From Lycorma delicatula (lineage: Eukaryota > Arthropoda > Insecta > Hemiptera > Fulgoridae), in NCBI RefSeq assembly GCF_047948215.1, contig NC_134455.1, forward strand, positions 301,648,147-301,712,146: a stretch of 64,000 nucleotides of DNA. The letters are read 5' to 3'. Positions 23,426 to 35,806 of this stretch are shown in pieces. Made by a program: the position numbers and the translations under genes. The notes below the pieces were generated by a model. That model was not told the origin of the DNA and made no database searches. It saw only the letters and a program-made list of their open reading frames with translations. Positions within the stretch are counted from its first letter, which is position 1, and every line of letters begins with the position of its first letter.

Positions 23426-25834
23426 TTGGAAAAGTAGTAATATACAACTTTCATACTTTTTAACAGAAAATCATTTTGCTTATGGATTATCATTATATAA
23501 AATTGCTGAATATTAAAAAAAAACCTGATACGTGAGTATACGGATTAGACAGACGTCTAATCTATATTTTTACATACTGATCCCTTTTTCTTTGTATTCG
23601 TAAAACAAAGAAAAAGTGAAATGCAGAATATTATCTCTTTAAAATTTTGTGTTTTAAGTAAAAAAAATTCAGCAGAAATATAATTTACCTTACCAGAAAA
23701 TTTATATGGATTTATTTTTATTATAGAAATCGTTCTTCAGTAATTATGAATTTACAAACTTGATTAGAAAATCATCTCGTACCGGTCGAAAATTATAATT
23801 TAACAGCTTTTTCGGAAAATAAAACCTAAATTTTACCGTGTTATAATCTGTTTTTAAATTCAACATATAAAACTACTACATAATTTAAACCTAAATTATT
23901 GGAAAATAAATTATGTTTTGTATCACAGTATAAACCTTGTATATAGTATTAATATAAAAGTTTGTATTCGGATACTGAAATATTTAATGGCTATCGAATC
24001 AGAAAAGGTAAATTTTAAATTAAAAATATAAGTACAATAAATAGGGATCTAAGTGATTTATTACTGACACTGACCGTTCTCGTGAACTAATCATTTTCCA
24101 ATACCAAACTCTGCAGGGCGTGGTTTTTTATAATTTTATACATACACCCAACTGTCAACATTTATTCATTTTTCATTCGTAATAGGAGCGTTTCTTAATA
24201 TTAAAAACCTGTATGTAGCTAAAATTATAAAGTGAGGTTTTTTTTAACATATTGTTTTTTTTTAATTTTTATTATGATCTCGATGAAAATTAAATATTAC
24301 TAAGATTAATAAATACGTATTAATTTTTACGCATTATATAATCAAAACTCTGCAAATTTACAAAACTTATAGCTTCTTGAGCTGCTTAGTTGTATAATCT
24401 TATTACAAATATGTTAGAGAAAACCTTTCCATTAATAAAACTTAGTGGTAGACAAGACAACCGTTTCACGCGGAATTGATTATTATTTTTTATTATCTTA
24501 ACAATATTTGATAATTAGAATCGACAGAATATGATAAAAAATGTCAGGATTACAGAGGTGTAGAACCAAAAGTTATACCGTTTGATCTATTGCTAAAATT
24601 GGCTTGGAAAGGAAATAATCTGTTGTTTTGAACTGCTGAAATTCCTAAATCTCTTGTGCTACAAGAATGAAACTCGTGTAACTTAACTCTTCCGAATCAT
24701 AATGAATCTACATATGCTACAAAATCTTTAGGACAAAATGTTAAAAAATGGGCTGAAAATCGAATAATATTTTCTTAAAAACAAGTGTAAAAGTTCTTCG
24801 TTATATTCATTGTAATCTATGAGATTTTAATCTTAAATAGTTTTTTTTCTAACGATTAACCGCGCAGTAGTAATCTGTCACATTGACCACCCAAGGGACT
24901 TACTGTTAGTGTAAAAAAAGAATGCTATTAGAATTTATACATTAAAGGTTCACTTTCACTTTAATTTACGCACTGCTGATTACGAATTGTATTTATTTTA
25001 ATTAAAATTTTCAATTTTATTCTGGAATTCTTATTCAGTATATCACTCAAACATTTTTTTTTTATTCTTGTTTCCAACATATTTTTACTTTGTTCTGAAA
25101 ATGAATTATTAAAATATCATATGTACGTAAAAAGAAAAGTTCTTTTTTCCTTATAAATAAAATATTCAGGATTATATTCAGTTATGTATTCATCCTAAAA
25201 GCAAGTTCTTCTGAATAAACGTTTTTTATTATTATTGTAACTGAAAGTTTTTTTGAGGAATATTAATTTATATTTAATTTTTATAGCAACCGTTAGTTTA
25301 CTTATTAAATAAAAATTCAAATTCTGATTATGTTCAATAACCAATGCTTGCCGAGACTAAAATGCCATCCTGAGACTTGTTGAGAAAAATTATAGCCTTG
25401 ATTTTAAAAATATATCATTTCATTACTCTACTAGTCATCTGGAACGTTAATGGGCTCATACATTCAGGTATAATATTATAATTATAAAAACAATTCTACT
25501 ACAATACGTGATCTGAAAAGTTTACCCCTCGTCAGCTGCTGTTTCTAGTGTATAGTCGCCGCCAAATACGGCGAGCTTGGAGTGGCGACGACTACTACCC
25601 GATGTAAAAACATTTTCCTCGCTCTTAGCAATCCCCTAAACAAATAAATTTTTTATTTTTAATAAATAAATCCAACAATTTTGAAATGAAATACAGTCAG
25701 CTAATTCTGTACTGTACGTTGTAAAATGTAATAACGGATGACAGAACACTATCTATTACTAATTATACTGTAAATATTGTAATAGGTGGTTGTTACTTAA
25801 CTTTAATTACTGAAAAATGTATTTTCAGTTTAAT
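23426..25834. other. AT-rich spacer with a small GC-rich hairpin
   Basis: No gene is recognised. Small palindromes lie at about 23543-23562 (GATTAGAC/GTCTAATC) and 23587-23617. A locally GC-rich segment at about 25540-25600 contains an imperfect hairpin (TAGTCGCCGCC against GGCGACGACTA). It lies some 250 bp beyond the C-terminal end of the Sailor-like transposase and could belong to that element's end, which I cannot demonstrate. A partly open frame near 24515-24650 has no family match that I know. Confidence 0.45.
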
Positions 25835-27180
25835 TCCTCAGCTAGAACGCTCTTCTCGCTGTCATCACTATCTTCAGTGTAAATATCACTGTCACCACAT
25901 AAAGACAGAATGAATAATTCTATCAGAGAATCTATTAACGATTGCTGGCTCCATTATTCACCTTCGTGTTTTTTAACCCTTTCACATTAAGGTTTCCAGT
26001 GTTCGTCTTTCATCGAATTCATTTTATCTTAACACAGTTTCTGCAAATCTGACATCTTAAACGTTGTTTTGTGGGTCGCAACTTATCTTATCTCGATTAT
26101 ATACTATACCATCTCGATTGGATTTAAATCAGGATGGTAAGGTGGAAGCCGCAGAACTTGATGCCCACTTCATTCCAACAATTCGTCAAATTTGTATAGT
26201 TTTCTGTCACTTTTGTTCAACTTAATTAGTTCATACAGTTGGGGTTTAAGCATTTGAAAAGAAAACGGAATATGATGTTTCTGTACCCAAACAATCATGT
26301 ATTTTCTCTTGCTTGAAGAAAATGGAAGTTTCTTAGAAAGCGTATTATGATACGAAGCGTTATCAATAATTAGTACAGACTCAGGAGAAAGGTTAGGAAC
26401 TAATTTTTCTTTGGCCCATTTCAAATAATTTTTATTATTCATGCTATCATGGTAATCGCCACTCTTTGATTTGACTGTGCAAGTTAACATTGCGTTTGGA
26501 ATAAAACCCATTTCACCTCCAACGAGAATTATAATTAAGCGTTCTCCTTTATTTATTTTTAAATGAAATCCCGCACCGCTATCGTCAGCTCATGATTTTT
26601 CCGTTGAATGAGATGATAAAATATAGGATTTATCTAAGTATACGATTGCCTGGTTACATTTTCTAGAATCGCTGATTACCAAATGTGAAATCCTTTTCTG
26701 CCTAACAACATGTTTTTCAACTAAAACTTCCCTTTAGTTTCTGTTTTGCGCCGCTTAAAACCTAATTCTTTCAAACTTCTTCGTCAACTAGTCTTACAAC
26801 CGGTAAAAATAATTTTAATTATCAATTCTTTACTATTGGCAGTTCCCCTATCTTTGAATGAAATTCATTTACAGTTTGCTTAACCACACCTTTATCAAAA
26901 TCATCTTATCTGGTAACTGATTTAAAACGTATATTTTTTTTCGGAGTGATTAACGAACGTTTTGGCCCTTCGGATCGAAGAAGTTCTATTTTTTATTTTC
27001 TCAGTTTTGAACCTGAGTCCTGAAAATGCCACAGGCACCTCCCGTTGTCTCTCTTCACAATTCTGTGTGGCAATTAAATACTTGTCATATTTTTATTTCC
27101 CTAGAGCTAAAGATCCTTTTTTCATGAAATCAAACACATTGTTTACAATTTCGCGCGCCTGACTTCAAAGTTTTTTACCT
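25835..27180 (-). pseudogene. DD82E-type (Sailor-like) IS630-Tc1-mariner transposase
   Basis: Minus strand. The N-terminal DNA-binding half is broken (near 27090-27180 a frame reads AREIVNNVFDFMKKGS). The catalytic half is better kept. First Asp: IVYLDKSYILSSHSTEKS (about 26650-26600). Second: ESVLIIDNASYHN within the 113-codon open stretch 26170-26511. Third block, after a single stop: GHQVLRLPPYHPDLNPIEMV (about 26165-26105). Counting codons, including the stop, exactly 82 lie between the second Asp and the Glu of NPIE. That spacing defines the family called DD82E/Sailor. Further on come KKHEGE and an acidic Ser/Asp tail (about 25840-25900), as in its relatives. Stops show that it is inactive. 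Terminal inverted repeats were not found. Confidence 0.8.
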
Positions 27181-27719
27181 TTCACAACAGACTTAAATTC
27201 AGCATAAATGATCGCACATGAACGAACTACTTTAAACCACAATAAAATGTTTTAAAAAAATATCGTTTCATGCATTAATTGGCTATGTAAGAAAGGCCAA
27301 AAGAATCGAACCGAGAGTCAGAACCACAGAACTGAACTTTATATACGTGGAAAACTAAAAGAGAAAAAGTACAATAAAAATAACTGATTTATATTTGAAA
27401 CATGATGTCACTTTCTTAATACTGTAAACACTTAAAAATACATTGCTTCGTAAACAACAATTGCATCATGTTTATGCTACTAAGAGATGACTAATCGTGT
27501 GTGCCAATGTTTTAGAGAACAATAGTAAAACAGTGACTTGCGGGCTGATCATCCACACTCGAAGTTACATGGCGGCTACTGTACTAGTCATTGTATTGTA
27601 CTAGTCTGTCGTGTTTTATGTACAAATGTGTCATGTTATTAGTAATCGGATGATGTCTTCTAGTTAGATATTACAAAAACAAAACCGCTCACTTGCCCCG
27701 CCTAAGTCAACCCGGTTGA
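27181..27719. other. spacer
   Basis: No gene is recognised. A short perfect palindrome (GTCAAC..GTTGAC) sits near 27707-27721, right where LINE sequence starts. Confidence 0.5.
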
Positions 27720-27744
27720 CAGAGACGGGAGCAAACCTTCATCG

Positions 27745-28090
27745 AAAAAGTAAAAAAAGGAAATGCTGTGGATGATTACGGTCTTGATAAAAGAAACTTA
27801 AGATGGGGAGAACTTATTGAGTTTTTCATGTAGTACAATTTAGTAATTGCAAACACTCAGTTAGAAATCATAATAGAAGAATATACACATGGAAAAAGCC
27901 AGGCGATACTGCAAAGTATCAGATAGGATTACATCATAGTTAAGCAATGATTTAGAAATCAACTCGACTGCAAACCATTTCCAGGAGCAGAAATTGAGAG
28001 CGACCATAACTTAGTAATAATGAAATGTAGATTGGGGGTTTAAAAACCTGAAGAAAAGGTGTCAGATGAATCGGTAGAATAAAGAGAAGG
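27745..28090 (+). pseudogene. endonuclease domain C-terminal part of LINE copy A
   Basis: A frame reads VDDYGLDKRNLRWGELIEFF (fG.G.RN.RG..L..F pattern), then NLVIANTQ, then FRNQLDCKPFPGAEIESDHN (about 27952-28010), which carries the SDH catalytic box of the apurinic-like endonuclease. The N-terminal half of the domain is absent because of truncation. Confidence 0.78.
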
Positions 28091-28093
28091 TTT

Positions 28094-29547
28094 GTGGTAG
28101 AGGTAAAGAAGATTTTTGAGGACATCACAAGAGGTCTGAGTAACAAATATAAGGTAGAAAATGTAGAAGAAAAATGGGAGAATATTAAAAATGAAATTCT
28201 TAAATCAGCAGAAGCAAACTTTGGCGGAACAAAGAGAACTGGTAGAAAACCTTGGATATCAGAGGATATATTGCAGCTGATGGATGAGCGTAGAAAGTAT
28301 AAGAATGCTAGTGACGAAAAACGTAAAAGGAAGTTTAGACAGTTAAGAAATAAATACCTTAAACAGGAAATGCAAATTAGCGAAAGAAGAGTGGATTAAA
28401 GAAAAGTGTTCAGAAATGGAAAGAGAAATGATAATTGGTAAAATAAACGGACCATACATGAATGTTAACGAGAATTTTGTAAGTACATAAGTTAAATCTA
28501 ATAATGCGTTAAATAAAGATGTTACACTTTATAATACGAAAGAAGAGAGGTGGGTGGAATATATTGAAAAGTTATACGGAGCAAATGAATTAGAAACTAG
28601 TGTTATATAGGAAGAAGAGGAAGTTGAAGAAGATTAAAGGGGAGAAACAATACTGAGATCTGAATTTAAGAGAGCATTAAAAGATTTAAATGGCAAAAAG
28701 GCTCCTGGAATAAACGAAATACCCGTAGAATTACTGCGCAGTGCAGGTGAGGAAGCGACAGATAGATTATAAAAACTGGAGTGTAATATTTACAAAAAAG
28801 GGGAAGTTCCGTCAGACTTCAAAAAAAGTATTATTGTCATGATACCAAGGAAAGCAGGAGCAATAAATGTGAAGAATACAGAACAATTATCTTAACTATT
28901 CATACATACTCTAGAAAAAAGTTCTAGATAATTTTTTTTAATCTAGAACCCTGTACAGAATAGTTGCGAAGAGACTGGAAGTAGTGTCAGGAGAAGATCA
29001 GTTTGATTTCAGGAAAAGTATAAAAACTAGGAAAGCAATTTTAGCGCTCAGATGAATAGTAGAAGGAAGATTAGAGAAAAACAAACCAACATACTTGGCA
29101 TTTATAGACTTGTAAAAGGCATCTGATAACATAGACTGGAATAATGTGTTCATTTTAAAAAATTTAGGTCTCAAGTATAGAGATAGAAGAACAATTGCTA
29201 ACATTTACAGGAACCAAACTGCAACAGTAATAATTGAAGAACATAAGAAAGAAGCAGTAATAAAAAAGGGAGTCAGACAAGGATGCTCCCTATCCCAGTT
29301 ACTTTTTAATCTTTACATGGAACTAGCAGTTAATGATGTAAAAGAACAATTTAGATCCGGAGTAACTGTTCGAGGTGAAAAGATAAAGATGCTACGATTT
29401 GCTAATGATATAATAGTTCTAGCTGATAGTAATAAAGAATTAGAAGAAACAATGAATGGCATGGTCAACGTCCTACGCAATAAATACCCCATGAAAGGAA
29501 TAAACAAGAACAAAACGAAACTAATGAAATATAATACAAGTAAGTAG
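28094..29547 (+). pseudogene. linker and reverse transcriptase of LINE copy A
   Basis: 28094-28399 is an open linker (WENIKNEILKSAEANFGG, then GRKPWISEDILQLMDERRKY) of the kind found between endonuclease and RT in insect LINEs. RT pieces follow in several frames: LKDLNGKKAPGINEIPVELL (about 28680-28735), then VIMIPRKAG equivalents. The open stretch 29146-29547 contains GVRQGCSLSQLLFNLYMEL (motif B) and LRFANDIIVLADS, where copy B keeps FADD, so the catalytic motif is damaged here. The frame ends at a stop (29545-29547) that copy B shares at the same place. Confidence 0.85.
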
Positions 29548-29569
29548 ATGAACCATTGAATACAAAAAC

Positions 29570-30172
29570 AGGAGAAAAAAGACTGTGGAAGTAGAAGAAT
29601 TTTATTTGGGAATTAAAATTACTAAAGATGGACGAAGCAGGAGCGATATAAAATGCCGAATAGCACAGGCGAAACGAGCTTTCAATCAGAAATAAAGTTT
29701 TCTTACATTAAAAATTAATTTAAGCGTCAGAAAAACTTTTTGAAAGTATATATTTGGAGCGTAGCTTTATATGGAAGTGAAACTTGCACGATCGGAGTAC
29801 CTGAGAAGTAGAAATTTTTTATATATGGTGCTATTGGAGAATGTTAAACATCAGATGAGTGGATAAAGTGACTAATGAAGAGGTTTTATGGAAAATTGAT
29901 GAAGAATGAAGCATTTGGAAAAATCTAGCTAAAAGAAGAAACAGACTTACAGGCCACATCTTACGGCATTCTGGAACAGTCGCTTTGATATTTGAGGGAC
30001 AGGTATATGGGAAAGATTGTGCAGGCAGACAACGTTTGGGATATGGAAAAAAACGTTGTCATGTAGGATATAGGGAGTATGCCGAAATGAAACGACTAGC
30101 AGTAGATAGGGAATCTTGCAGAGCAGCATCAAACCAATCAAATAACTGTAAACAAAACAAAAATCACGTTTA
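29570..30172 (+). pseudogene. C-terminal region of LINE copy A
   Basis: Decayed counterpart of 31783-32244: pieces such as LYMEVKL/YGSET-type, HILRHSGTVALIFEGQ and KDCAGRQRLGYGKK are visible, ending near EMKRLAVDRESCRAASNQS (30085-30140). It has more stops than copy B. Confidence 0.78.
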
Positions 30173-30174
30173 AA

Positions 30175-31017
30175 ATTTATAATTAAAAAATCGTGTTTCA
30201 ACTTAGGCATGCGTCATCGTCAATAAAATTAACAGGTTTTTAGAAAATCTATATTATTTTATTATTTAATTGCGTTACTATTGTATAATAGCAATACAAA
30301 AATGTTAATATTTTTAAATCTATTAATTTAACGGGCGATAACTCACGGGGTTTTTCGTCACAATAAAAAGGAATGTTGGAAATATAGCCTCAAATTTTGA
30401 TCATTCATCTTAGAGTGACTAATAAATATACAAACTACTCCAAAACTACCAACGTTTGTTGTTGGTTAATTCAAAAATTACCCATCTTATAAGTGAACTC
30501 TTCCATCCGCACATTGAAATTCGATTATCTTTTCTTAAACAATATCAGCTACAGGTTTTCGGAATTCATTTCCTAATTTTGTAGTAGTGCCATTTAAAAA
30601 AAATTACTGGACCATCTCGTTTACATTAAATAATGCTTTATTATTTTCAAGCCAGGATAAAATTGTTTTAAAATTAGCAAAATTTAATATTACTATTAGT
30701 TTAACAATAAAAATTAAATATTATCATTAAAATATCAACTGTTAAATATAATATTTCATTTTTCTACTTCGTAATCTTTTTTTAATTTATTCAAAGTAAC
30801 TGTTTTACATAGAGGAATCTTTCAGTTTTTCTAATATTTTAAAGTTTAAGATTTTATTCACATACATTATTTATTCATTTAAATTCGTCATTATTTTTAA
30901 GTAAGTTTTTAAGTTTAAGTTTTTCAAATAAGTAAGTTTTGTTAATATTAAGTAAATTTTATGCCAGCTCTTTGATTTGACTGCTTGTTAATTTTTAAAA
31001 TTAATTGTTGCCTTTAG
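30175..31017. other. AT-rich spacer between the LINE copies
   Basis: No coding signal. It ends where the 5'-truncated LINE copy B begins. Confidence 0.5.
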
Positions 31018-31118
31018 CTGTACAGGGACAAGGGAAGCAATTTTAGGCCTCAGATTAATAGTAGAAGGAAGATTAAAGAAAAACAAACATACATACTTGG
31101 CGTTTAAAACAAACATAC

Positions 31119-31574
31119 TTGGCGTTTATAGACCTAGAAAAGGCATTCGATAACGTAGACTGGAATAAGATGTTCAGCATTTTTAAAAAATTAGGGTTCA
31201 AATACAGAGATAGAAGAACAATTGCTAACATGTACAGGAACCAAACAGCAACAGTAACAATTGAAGAACATAAGAAAGAAGCAGTAATAAAAAAGGGAGT
31301 CAGACAAGGATGCTCCCTAACCAAGTTACTTTTTAATCTTTACATGGAACTAGTAGTTAATGATGTAAAAGAACAATTTAGATCCGGAGTAACTGTTCGA
31401 GGTGAAAAGATAAAGATGCTACGATTTGCTGATGATATAATAGTTCTCGCTGATAGTAATAAAGAATTAGAAGAAACAATGAATGGCATGGACAACGTCC
31501 TACGCAATAAATACCCCATGAAAGGAATAAACAAGAACAAAACGAAACTAATGAAATATAATACAAGTAAGTAG
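31119..31574 (+). pseudogene. reverse transcriptase core of LINE copy B
   Basis: A 151-codon open stretch. MAFIDLEKAFDNVDWNKMF is motif A with the catalytic Asp; GVRQGCSLTKLLFNLYMEL is motif B; MLRFADDIIVLADSNKEL is motif C with the FADD pair intact; and NKNKTKLMKYN follows. It ends at a TAG also present in copy A (29545-29547). The polymerase core motifs are all intact, but the frame is truncated at both ends, so no complete protein is made. Confidence 0.88.
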
Positions 31575-31782
31575 ATGAACCATTGAATATAAAAACAAAA
31601 GTAATGAAGTGTAGTAGAAATAACAAAGATGGACCACTGAATGTGAAATAGGAGGAGAAAAGATTATGGAGGTAGAAGAATTTTGTTATTTGGGAAGTAG
31701 AATTACTAAAGATGGACGAAGCAGGAGCGATATAAAATGCTGAATAGCACAAGCGAAACGAGCCTTCAGTAAGAAATATAAT

Positions 31783-32244
31783 TTGTTTACATCAAAAATT
31801 AATTTAAATGTCAGGAAAAGATTTTTGAAAGTGTATGTTTGGAGTGTCGCTTTATATGGAAGTGAAACTTGGACGATCGGAGTATCTGAGAAGAAAAGGT
31901 TAGAAGCTTTTGAAATGTGGTGCTATAGGAGAATGTTAAAAATCAGATGGGTGACTAAAGTGACAAATGAAGAGGTATTGCGGCAAATAGATGAAGAAAG
32001 AAGCATTTGGAAAAATATAGTTAAAAGAAAAGACAGACTTATAGGCCACATACTAAGGCATCCTGGAATAGTCGCTTTAATATTGGAAGGACAGGTAGAA
32101 GGGAAAAATTGTGTAGGCAGGCCACGTTTGGAATATGTAAAACAAATTGTTAGGGATGTAGGATGTAGAGGGTATACTGAAATGAAACGACTAGCACTAG
32201 ATAGGGAATCTTGCAGAGCTGCATCAAACCAGTCAAATGACTGA
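31783..32244 (+). pseudogene. C-terminal region of LINE copy B
   Basis: A 153-codon open stretch downstream of RT. LYGSETWTIGVSEKKRLEAF and EMWCYRRMLKIRWVTKVTN are characteristic of a large group of insect LINE ORF2 C-termini. The stretch ends GRPRLEYVKQIVRD, then GYTEMKRLALDRESCRAASN. The natural stop is at 32242-32244. It is separated from the RT core by a frameshift and stops at 31575-31760. Confidence 0.87.
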
Positions 32245-32258
32245 AGACAAAAAAAAAC

Positions 32259-35200
32259 ACTTTTAAAATTCTATAACGAATAAACTAAAATCATAAAAAA
32301 GTTAACCAAGATTTTCGCAGTTAAAATTTTCATTCTTACTTATATAAAAATTCAATTCAATAACCTTCTTAGTAAAATTATGATGATGATAATCTTATTA
32401 AAAAAGAAATTATAATAATAAGGCCTCATTTTAGTTCAAACCTAATATCTTTGCATGTACCATGTTGGTGATAATAAAATTTCTCGTTTTTCTTATACAT
32501 CAGAGATGATAAATTATTCAATAAAAATATATAAAATGTAAAAGATACATCGAAGAAATAATTATGTAAAGTAGTGGATATTTTATTCAACATTCTTAGC
32601 ACTTAATTTATCTACTTAATTTGATCTTCTTATCAAGTTCATTCAACAACCAGAAAGCATATTAAAATAATGACAACACAATATGGAGCATAATGTTGCA
32701 CTACAATATATGACGTAATGCGAATAATATATGAAAGACAACTTCTCTCTAATTTAACCTACATCGTTTCAAACGGAAAAAAATGTTAAATGTAGATAAA
32801 ATATCTAATTTTACTACAAAAAATATACGGTTGTTACGCAACGAAAATGTAGAATAGAGTATTGAGGAATCATTAAATCTGACAGCAAAGAAAATTCAAA
32901 AAGAACATTTTTATCGGACATCCATTTTGTAAAAAAAGGAAATCCGCCTTATAACAAAGTGCACAAGTAAATTCAACAAGCCTACAACAGAGATGACCGT
33001 AAGAAAAAAAAACGGAGCCATAAGGACTAATATATATATATAAGGATTATAGGAGTGTCTATACTTATATATATATAAAAACGTTTACTAATAGCTTACA
33101 TTGTTAACTTCATGCCGGCTGCCGAGACGGTTGTATGCCTTTCAGGGTTTTGTTCCCCTGTAACTTTTCAATGAATAGATCAATTTCGGTGAAATTTTCT
33201 CGAAATGATTTGTTATTCCCTAAGGAATGTTTTATCATTTTAATTATCCAAAATCTAGTACTGCGTTTTAATTAGTTTTTTAAATGACTGAACTTTTATA
33301 AGAGCTCCCTACGGCTATCATAAACGTAGCGGCTAGCTGTTATTATCTTTACCAAGCGTTTTTTCACGCATGCGCTTAAATCAGCTCATATGCAACAACA
33401 TTTTTTCAGTTGAGGGATTTAAAATTGTTAATTTTTCCATTTATAGATCCCTAACAATTTAAGTTTATCAGATTCACTTCATTATTTTTAAATTCCCTTT
33501 TTTATGGGTCTGTAAGATTCGCATGCCGGTATTAAAAAATAAAGTCTAAATATAATTTTAACCGACTTCGAAAAAATAGATCTTACATTTAAATTTTCTT
33601 TTTTATAGTTATGTTTTCTATGTTCAAGTCTTACTTTTTTACTATGAAAACTAATTTAGATTATTCTTTTTTATTTTGTAAAGGATCATCCTCTCTGGAA
33701 GTAAACGTTTACTTTTTAACTGAAGTAGAGTATATTTTTAAAGGACAAAAGTTAAATTAGTCTGAATTGACAATTTAAAAATATATTTAATATTTTCTCA
33801 TCACTTATAACTAATATATCACACCATAATGATGTTATTTTGTCACAGTCTTTTTTGCGAAAGTTTAAGTTTAGTTTGAAAGTGTTTTTAATCGATTTAA
33901 CAGGTGAGAGCCAATATTTTGTTTTGATTATTTTATTTTATTTAAAATGCCAAAAAAATATTTTATTAAACTAAATCTTAGCATAAACCGAACATAATAT
34001 TTGATTTCACAGTAAAAGAAATTACCAATATTTTTATGACAAGCGCCTTTAACACAGTGCAACAGGTTTTTGTTAGAAAATATTTCAATAGTAAATTCTT
34101 TGAAAGAACAATTTCCGTTTAATGTGAAACCGAATCTTTTATTGGTTTTAATAACTTCAACTTTTACCAGATTTTATCATGTCGTTTAACAGATCTATGC
34201 AAATTGATAAGATTTTTAACGAAAACCCAAAAAATTAAAATTTTCACTAAAGATAAAAACGTTTTATTCTTTATTCTAGTAATAAAAATTATCATGTCAC
34301 TTTTACATTAATAATAAAGAAAAGCGTACACATTCGTAGTGTATTTTTCAATTAAGATATTTTAGGTTGTTTTACGATAAAAAAAAATTTCTTTGTTTTT
34401 TTTTTACGGACGAGATACGTGAGTTTGAAGTCAGCCTTGATTTTTTTTTAACTCTTTATAACCGAGTGATTATCATCAGCTAATTTATTAACATTAAAAT
34501 TTATTCAAGATTTGTAGAATATAAAGTTTCATACTAAGTTTCTCTTTCCTACTAAGAAGTCTATAGTTAAAGCAGGTTTAGAATTACATTTGAAAATTTT
34601 TTCTGTATTATTATTTTTAAACTGAAGACAAATTTTTATCAAATTTAAGTGGTTTATTCATTAACTGTATGTAAATATTCGTATAATATACATGCATAAA
34701 AATAGGACGAATGTGCAAATGTAATCATTGCTTTGTGTGTAACTATTTTAATGTGGAGATCCGCTGAACAGAAAAGCTCCACTGCTCGTTGACTAATTCT
34801 ACAACCTACTGTATCCTACGAGAACTATCGATTTTGATGTATCCTCAATTACCTGGCCCAAAATCAAATATAGGAATTAGAACCGATACTCATTTTGGTT
34901 TAATTTGTATTATATATACCCTATTATTATTATTATTAAATATGTAGTCTGATTTGAACCGATGTGCCTTCCCCTCAGATCCAAATATTACATTAATTAC
35001 GACTAAAATTTAGTTTGGGTATAACTCTGGAACCAATGAAAATTGTGATATATTGTTGAAAAGCTCTCAATGAGGGCTTATTACTGCAGTAAAGAAAAAG
35101 GTCCAAAATTCAGATTTTTGGGAGAGTTTGGGTGTTTTGGATACTTTTGGTTCAGACGATTGAAATCAAAAGTGGAGGTGAACAACTAGATATTACAATA

Positions 35201-35280
35201 GTCATAAATCCAAAATGTCAACATCTTACGGCTAATTGTTTTTGAGTTATGTGAGATACACATGTACATACATACATCTC
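32259..35280. other. AT-rich spacer, with dispersed repeat at its end
   Basis: Mostly featureless. A (TA)-rich imperfect palindrome lies at about 33028-33076. From about 35020 to 35270 the sequence (TATAACTCTGGAACCAATGA and onwards) has the look of a dispersed insect repeat, but I cannot name it. No coding region recognised. Confidence 0.45.
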
Positions 35281-35564
35281 TTTTTTTTTCTGTTTAGCCT
35301 CCGGTAACTACCGTTTAGATAATACTTCAGAGGATGATATGTATGAGAATAAATGAAGTGAAGTCTTCTACATTCTCAGTTCGACTATTCCTGAGATGTG
35401 TGGTTAATTGAAACCCAACCACCAAAGAACACCGGTATCCACGATCTAGTATTCAAATCCGTGTAAAAATAACTGGCTTTACTAGGACTTGAACGCTGGA
35501 ACTCTCGGCTTCCAAATCGGCTGATTTGGGAAGACACGTTCACCACTAGACCAACCCGGTGGGT
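35281..35564 (-). mobile_element. tRNA-derived SINE, family B (full length, copy 1)
   Basis: On the minus strand it starts ACCCACCGGGTTGGTCTAGT; TTGGTCTAGTGG is the A box. The B box GTTCAAGTCCT follows (about 35484-35494 on plus). The body reads GGTGGTTGGGTTTCAATTAA and CCACACATCTCAGGAATAGT, then CCTCTGAAGTATTATCT, and the 3' end GGAGGCTAAACAG is followed by A9. About 284 bp. Truncated relatives occur at 46.1, 52.3 and 52.6 kb. It inserted into an ACAT-rich tract, so a target duplication cannot be told apart. Confidence 0.85.
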
Positions 35565-35623
35565 AACAAACATACATACGTACGTACAGACGTCACGCCG
35601 AAACTATTCAAAATGGATTCAGG

Positions 35624-35806
35624 GATGGTAAATGAATATTTCCGTTGAAATATGGAAATCGAAATTTTTCGTGATCACAATGCTTCGTACAAGGAAGTAA
35701 AAATAAAAGATTGGAATTAAAAAATATTTTATAAATAACTGCACTTAATGCGAAAAAATTGATGGTAAATGGATATTTCCGTTGAAATATGGAAACCGAA
35801 ATTTGC
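35624..35806. repeat. ~45-bp direct repeat pair
   Basis: Segments beginning near 35624 and 35760 both read GATGGTAAATG(A/G)ATATTTCC then GTTGAAATATGGAAA(T/C)CGAA, 136 bp apart. No parent element is recognised. Confidence 0.8.

Larger units (their letters stand above)
27722..30172 (+). mobile_element. LINE (endonuclease-RT type), copy A
   Basis: A 5'-truncated element begins inside the endonuclease domain and runs through the linker, RT and the C-terminal region to the same 3' boundary as copy B (31018-32258). The last shared sequence, ATCAAACCA-TCAAAT, is followed by A-rich sequence, consistent with a LINE 3' end. Frames are broken. Copy A lacks about 53 bp that copy B has, just after the RT core (near 29570). 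Confidence 0.85.
31018..32258 (+). mobile_element. LINE (endonuclease-RT type), copy B, 5'-truncated
   Basis: Same family and orientation as copy A, starting inside the RT domain. 5' truncation is usual for target-primed insertion. A local tandem duplication of a ~22-26-bp unit (31081-31106 and 31107-31128) lies close to the start. The 3' end runs into CTGAAGACAAAAAAAAACAC. No clear target-site duplication. Confidence 0.85.

Noticed and set aside
31378..31752. 124-codon minus-strand frame
   Set aside because: Antisense to LINE copy B RT.
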